A stretch of 7,101 bases of DNA from contig DAOUVA010000225.1 in the NCBI GenBank assembly GCA_030667885.1, positions 1 to 7,101 on the forward strand, written 5' to 3'. This document shows, piece by piece, positions 6,059 to 7,101 of this stretch; the first letter of the stretch is position 1, and each line of letters starts with the position of its first letter. The translations under genes were made by a program, and so were the position numbers. A model generated the notes under the pieces. That model saw only the letters and a list, made by a program, of their open reading frames with translations. It was not told the origin of the DNA and ran no database searches. This DNA comes from Phycisphaerae bacterium. GTDB lineage: Bacteria > Planctomycetota > Phycisphaerae > Sedimentisphaerales > Anaerobacaceae.

Positions 6059-6063
6059 GAGTA

Positions 6064-6981
6064 CTATTTCTTCTTATCTAACAGTCCGCGTCCCTGCATC
6101 CACTCGTTACAGCGAAGCGGCCAGCTTGATACGGCGCTGCCTTGCTGACCAAGTCCAAATCCATGTTTTCCATTTTCGTAGATATGCATTTCAGTCGGGA
6201 CTTTTGCCTTTCGCAAAGCAAGATAAAAAAAGATACTGTTCTCCGGCGGTACACCCTTATCATTATTGCCGTGCACCAAAAAAGTGGGCGGCGTCTCTGG
6301 CGTAACCTGCCTTTCGTTAGACAGATTTTCAACAAGCTGGCTCTCGGGATTGTCACCTAACAGATTCCTTCTGGAACCCTTGTGAGTGCACCATTCGGTA
6401 AACGATATGACCGGATAAATCAGTATCATAAAATCCGGCCTGCAACTGACTTTATCGATTGAGTCCTTTGCGTCGCTGTAGCGATTCTGGAAATGTGTAC
6501 CGGCGCTCGACGCCAGATGCCCCCCCGCAGAAAAACCGAGAATTCCAATCCGAGCTGGGTCAACGTTCCACTCTTTAGCCCGACTGCGAACCGTTCTTAC
6601 CGCTCGCTGAGCGTCTTGCAGCGGCGCCGGATGACCATAACCAGCACCGCTTCTACTATGGCGGTACTGAAGAATAAAACCGGCGACGCCAAACGAATTG
6701 AGCCATTGAGCGATTTGATGCCCCTCATGGTCCATAGCCAGGTGCCCATAACCGCCGCCGGGACAAATAACCACAGCGGCTCCGGTTGCTTTTTCTTTTG
6801 CGGGCAGATAAATCGTAAGTGCTGGCTTGTCACCGTCATCGCCGCCTTTGGCCCCTGGCGCACCATCGACCCAGAGCGGTATGACCTTATGCGTGCCGGC
6901 GGCTGTTAAATCCGAGGCGGTTACTGTTAAAGTCACCAAAATGACGACAAAGACAAAGATGGTTCTCAAAGATTTGTTCAT
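6064..6981 (-). CDS. Secreted alpha/beta hydrolase, acetyl-esterase-like
   Basis: The 305-residue protein is predicted to be exported: residues 1-29 form a signal peptide (basic MNKSLR, hydrophobic core, small residues around LTAA). The mature part is an alpha/beta hydrolase of the Aes/acetylxylan-esterase-like group. It shows the oxyanion-hole segment CPGGGYGHL (73-81), nucleophile elbow GFSAGG with Ser151, acid Asp241 in HGNNDKGVP, and His273 in GKHGFGLG, so the triad is complete. The N-terminal GAPGAKG (40-46) is typical of the planctomycete members. Relatives remove acetyl or other ester groups from plant or algal polysaccharides; the substrate here is an inference. The start is the ATG at 6981, preceded by AAGGAG (6990-6995) with eight bases between. 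The upstream GTG at 6988-6990 overlaps that site and cannot use it. The gene is alone on its strand and faces the ParA/coiled-coil side. Confidence 0.92.
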   Translation of the reverse strand: MNKSLRTIFVFVVILVTLTVTASDLTAAGTHKVIPLWVDGAPGAKGGDDGDKPALTIYLPAKEKATGAAVVICPGGGYGHLAMDHEGHQIAQWLNSFGVAGFILQYRHSRSGAGYGHPAPLQDAQRAVRTVRSRAKEWNVDPARIGILGFSAGGHLASSAGTHFQNRYSDAKDSIDKVSCRPDFMILIYPVISFTEWCTHKGSRRNLLGDNPESQLVENLSNERQVTPETPPTFLVHGNNDKGVPPENSIFFYLALRKAKVPTEMHIYENGKHGFGLGQQGSAVSSWPLRCNEWMQGRGLLDKKK

Positions 6982-6989
6982 TTTTCTCA

Positions 6990-6995
6990 CTCCTT
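6990..6995 (-). promoter_or_regulatory. Ribosome binding site of the esterase gene
   Basis: AAGGAG on the minus strand ends eight bases before the ATG at 6981. It decides the start, because the longer reading from a GTG at 6988-6990 begins within this site. Confidence 0.8.
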
Positions 6996-7032
6996 GACTG
7001 CGGTTTTTGAAACAAAAATTACCTGCATTGTT

Positions 7033-7052
7033 TTACACCATCTTTAGTGTAA
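7033..7052. promoter_or_regulatory. Inverted repeat upstream of the esterase gene, possible operator
   Basis: TTACAC (7033-7038) and GTGTAA (7047-7052) form a perfect six-base inverted repeat with an eight-base spacer, about 52-71 bases upstream of the esterase start. A second, weaker pair, ACCTG (7052-7056) and CAGGT (7069-7073), abuts it. The size and spacing fit a dimeric regulator site. No clear -35/-10 pair was found in this 110-base upstream region, so the promoter is not located. Confidence 0.3.
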
Positions 7053-7101
7053 CCTGTATTACTGAAATCAGGTAGTAACATTTATTAACCATTATCAGGC
7101 A

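Noticed and set aside
6493..6909. A 138-codon plus-strand open frame antisense to the esterase gene
   Set aside because: It is a shadow of the esterase; the minus-strand product has a signal peptide and a full catalytic triad.

Overview
The window looks like chromosomal DNA of a free-living bacterium, most likely from the Planctomycetota and perhaps a Phycisphaerae-type lineage. This rests on gene style, not on a marker gene: a secreted PKD-repeat protein, a long TPR-only protein, and a secreted sugar-esterase-like hydrolase of a kind abundant in planctomycete genomes. The lineage is an inference and could be wrong. I see no rRNA, tRNA, transposase, integrase, CRISPR array or phage gene.

Layout. 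Positions 1-1390 (+) hold the 3' part of a repeat protein with at least four complete PKD domains in 249-bp tandem units and a C-terminal Ig-like module. Its 5' end lies outside the window. It converges, after a 59-bp gap, on a minus-strand gene (1450-2826) for a protein made of twelve 34-residue TPR units. A 330-bp divergent intergenic region follows. It carries two near-identical candidate promoters (TGGAAA-N17-TATAAT) firing rightward. Next is a same-strand group: ribH (lumazine synthase, 3157-3621), nusB (transcription antitermination factor, 3670-4071) and a soj/parA-type ATPase (4117-5163), with spacers of 48 and 45 bp. The ParA has a long, polar, probably disordered C-terminal tail and no parB beside it.

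The stretch 5164-6018 is the least ordinary part. The last ~45 codons of parA, with the stop codon, reappear at 5877-6014 as a headless copy. Its reading frame is kept, it carries one in-frame codon insertion, and the tga-ttag end is conserved. Between the two copies lies a more A+T-rich segment encoding a 125-residue membrane-anchored coiled-coil protein (5413-5790) with a duplicated 28-residue (four-heptad) unit. It resembles the N-terminal part of a sensor kinase that has lost its downstream domains. The region reads as a scar of duplication, insertion or deletion.

The right end (6064-6981, minus strand) encodes a signal-peptide-bearing alpha/beta hydrolase with a complete Ser-Asp-His triad and its own ribosome binding site.

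Together the genes suggest a housekeeping riboflavin/transcription/partitioning cluster flanked by secreted-protein genes. I found no convincing new multi-gene system. The parA-tail duplication with its intervening membrane coiled-coil gene is the best candidate for something undescribed.
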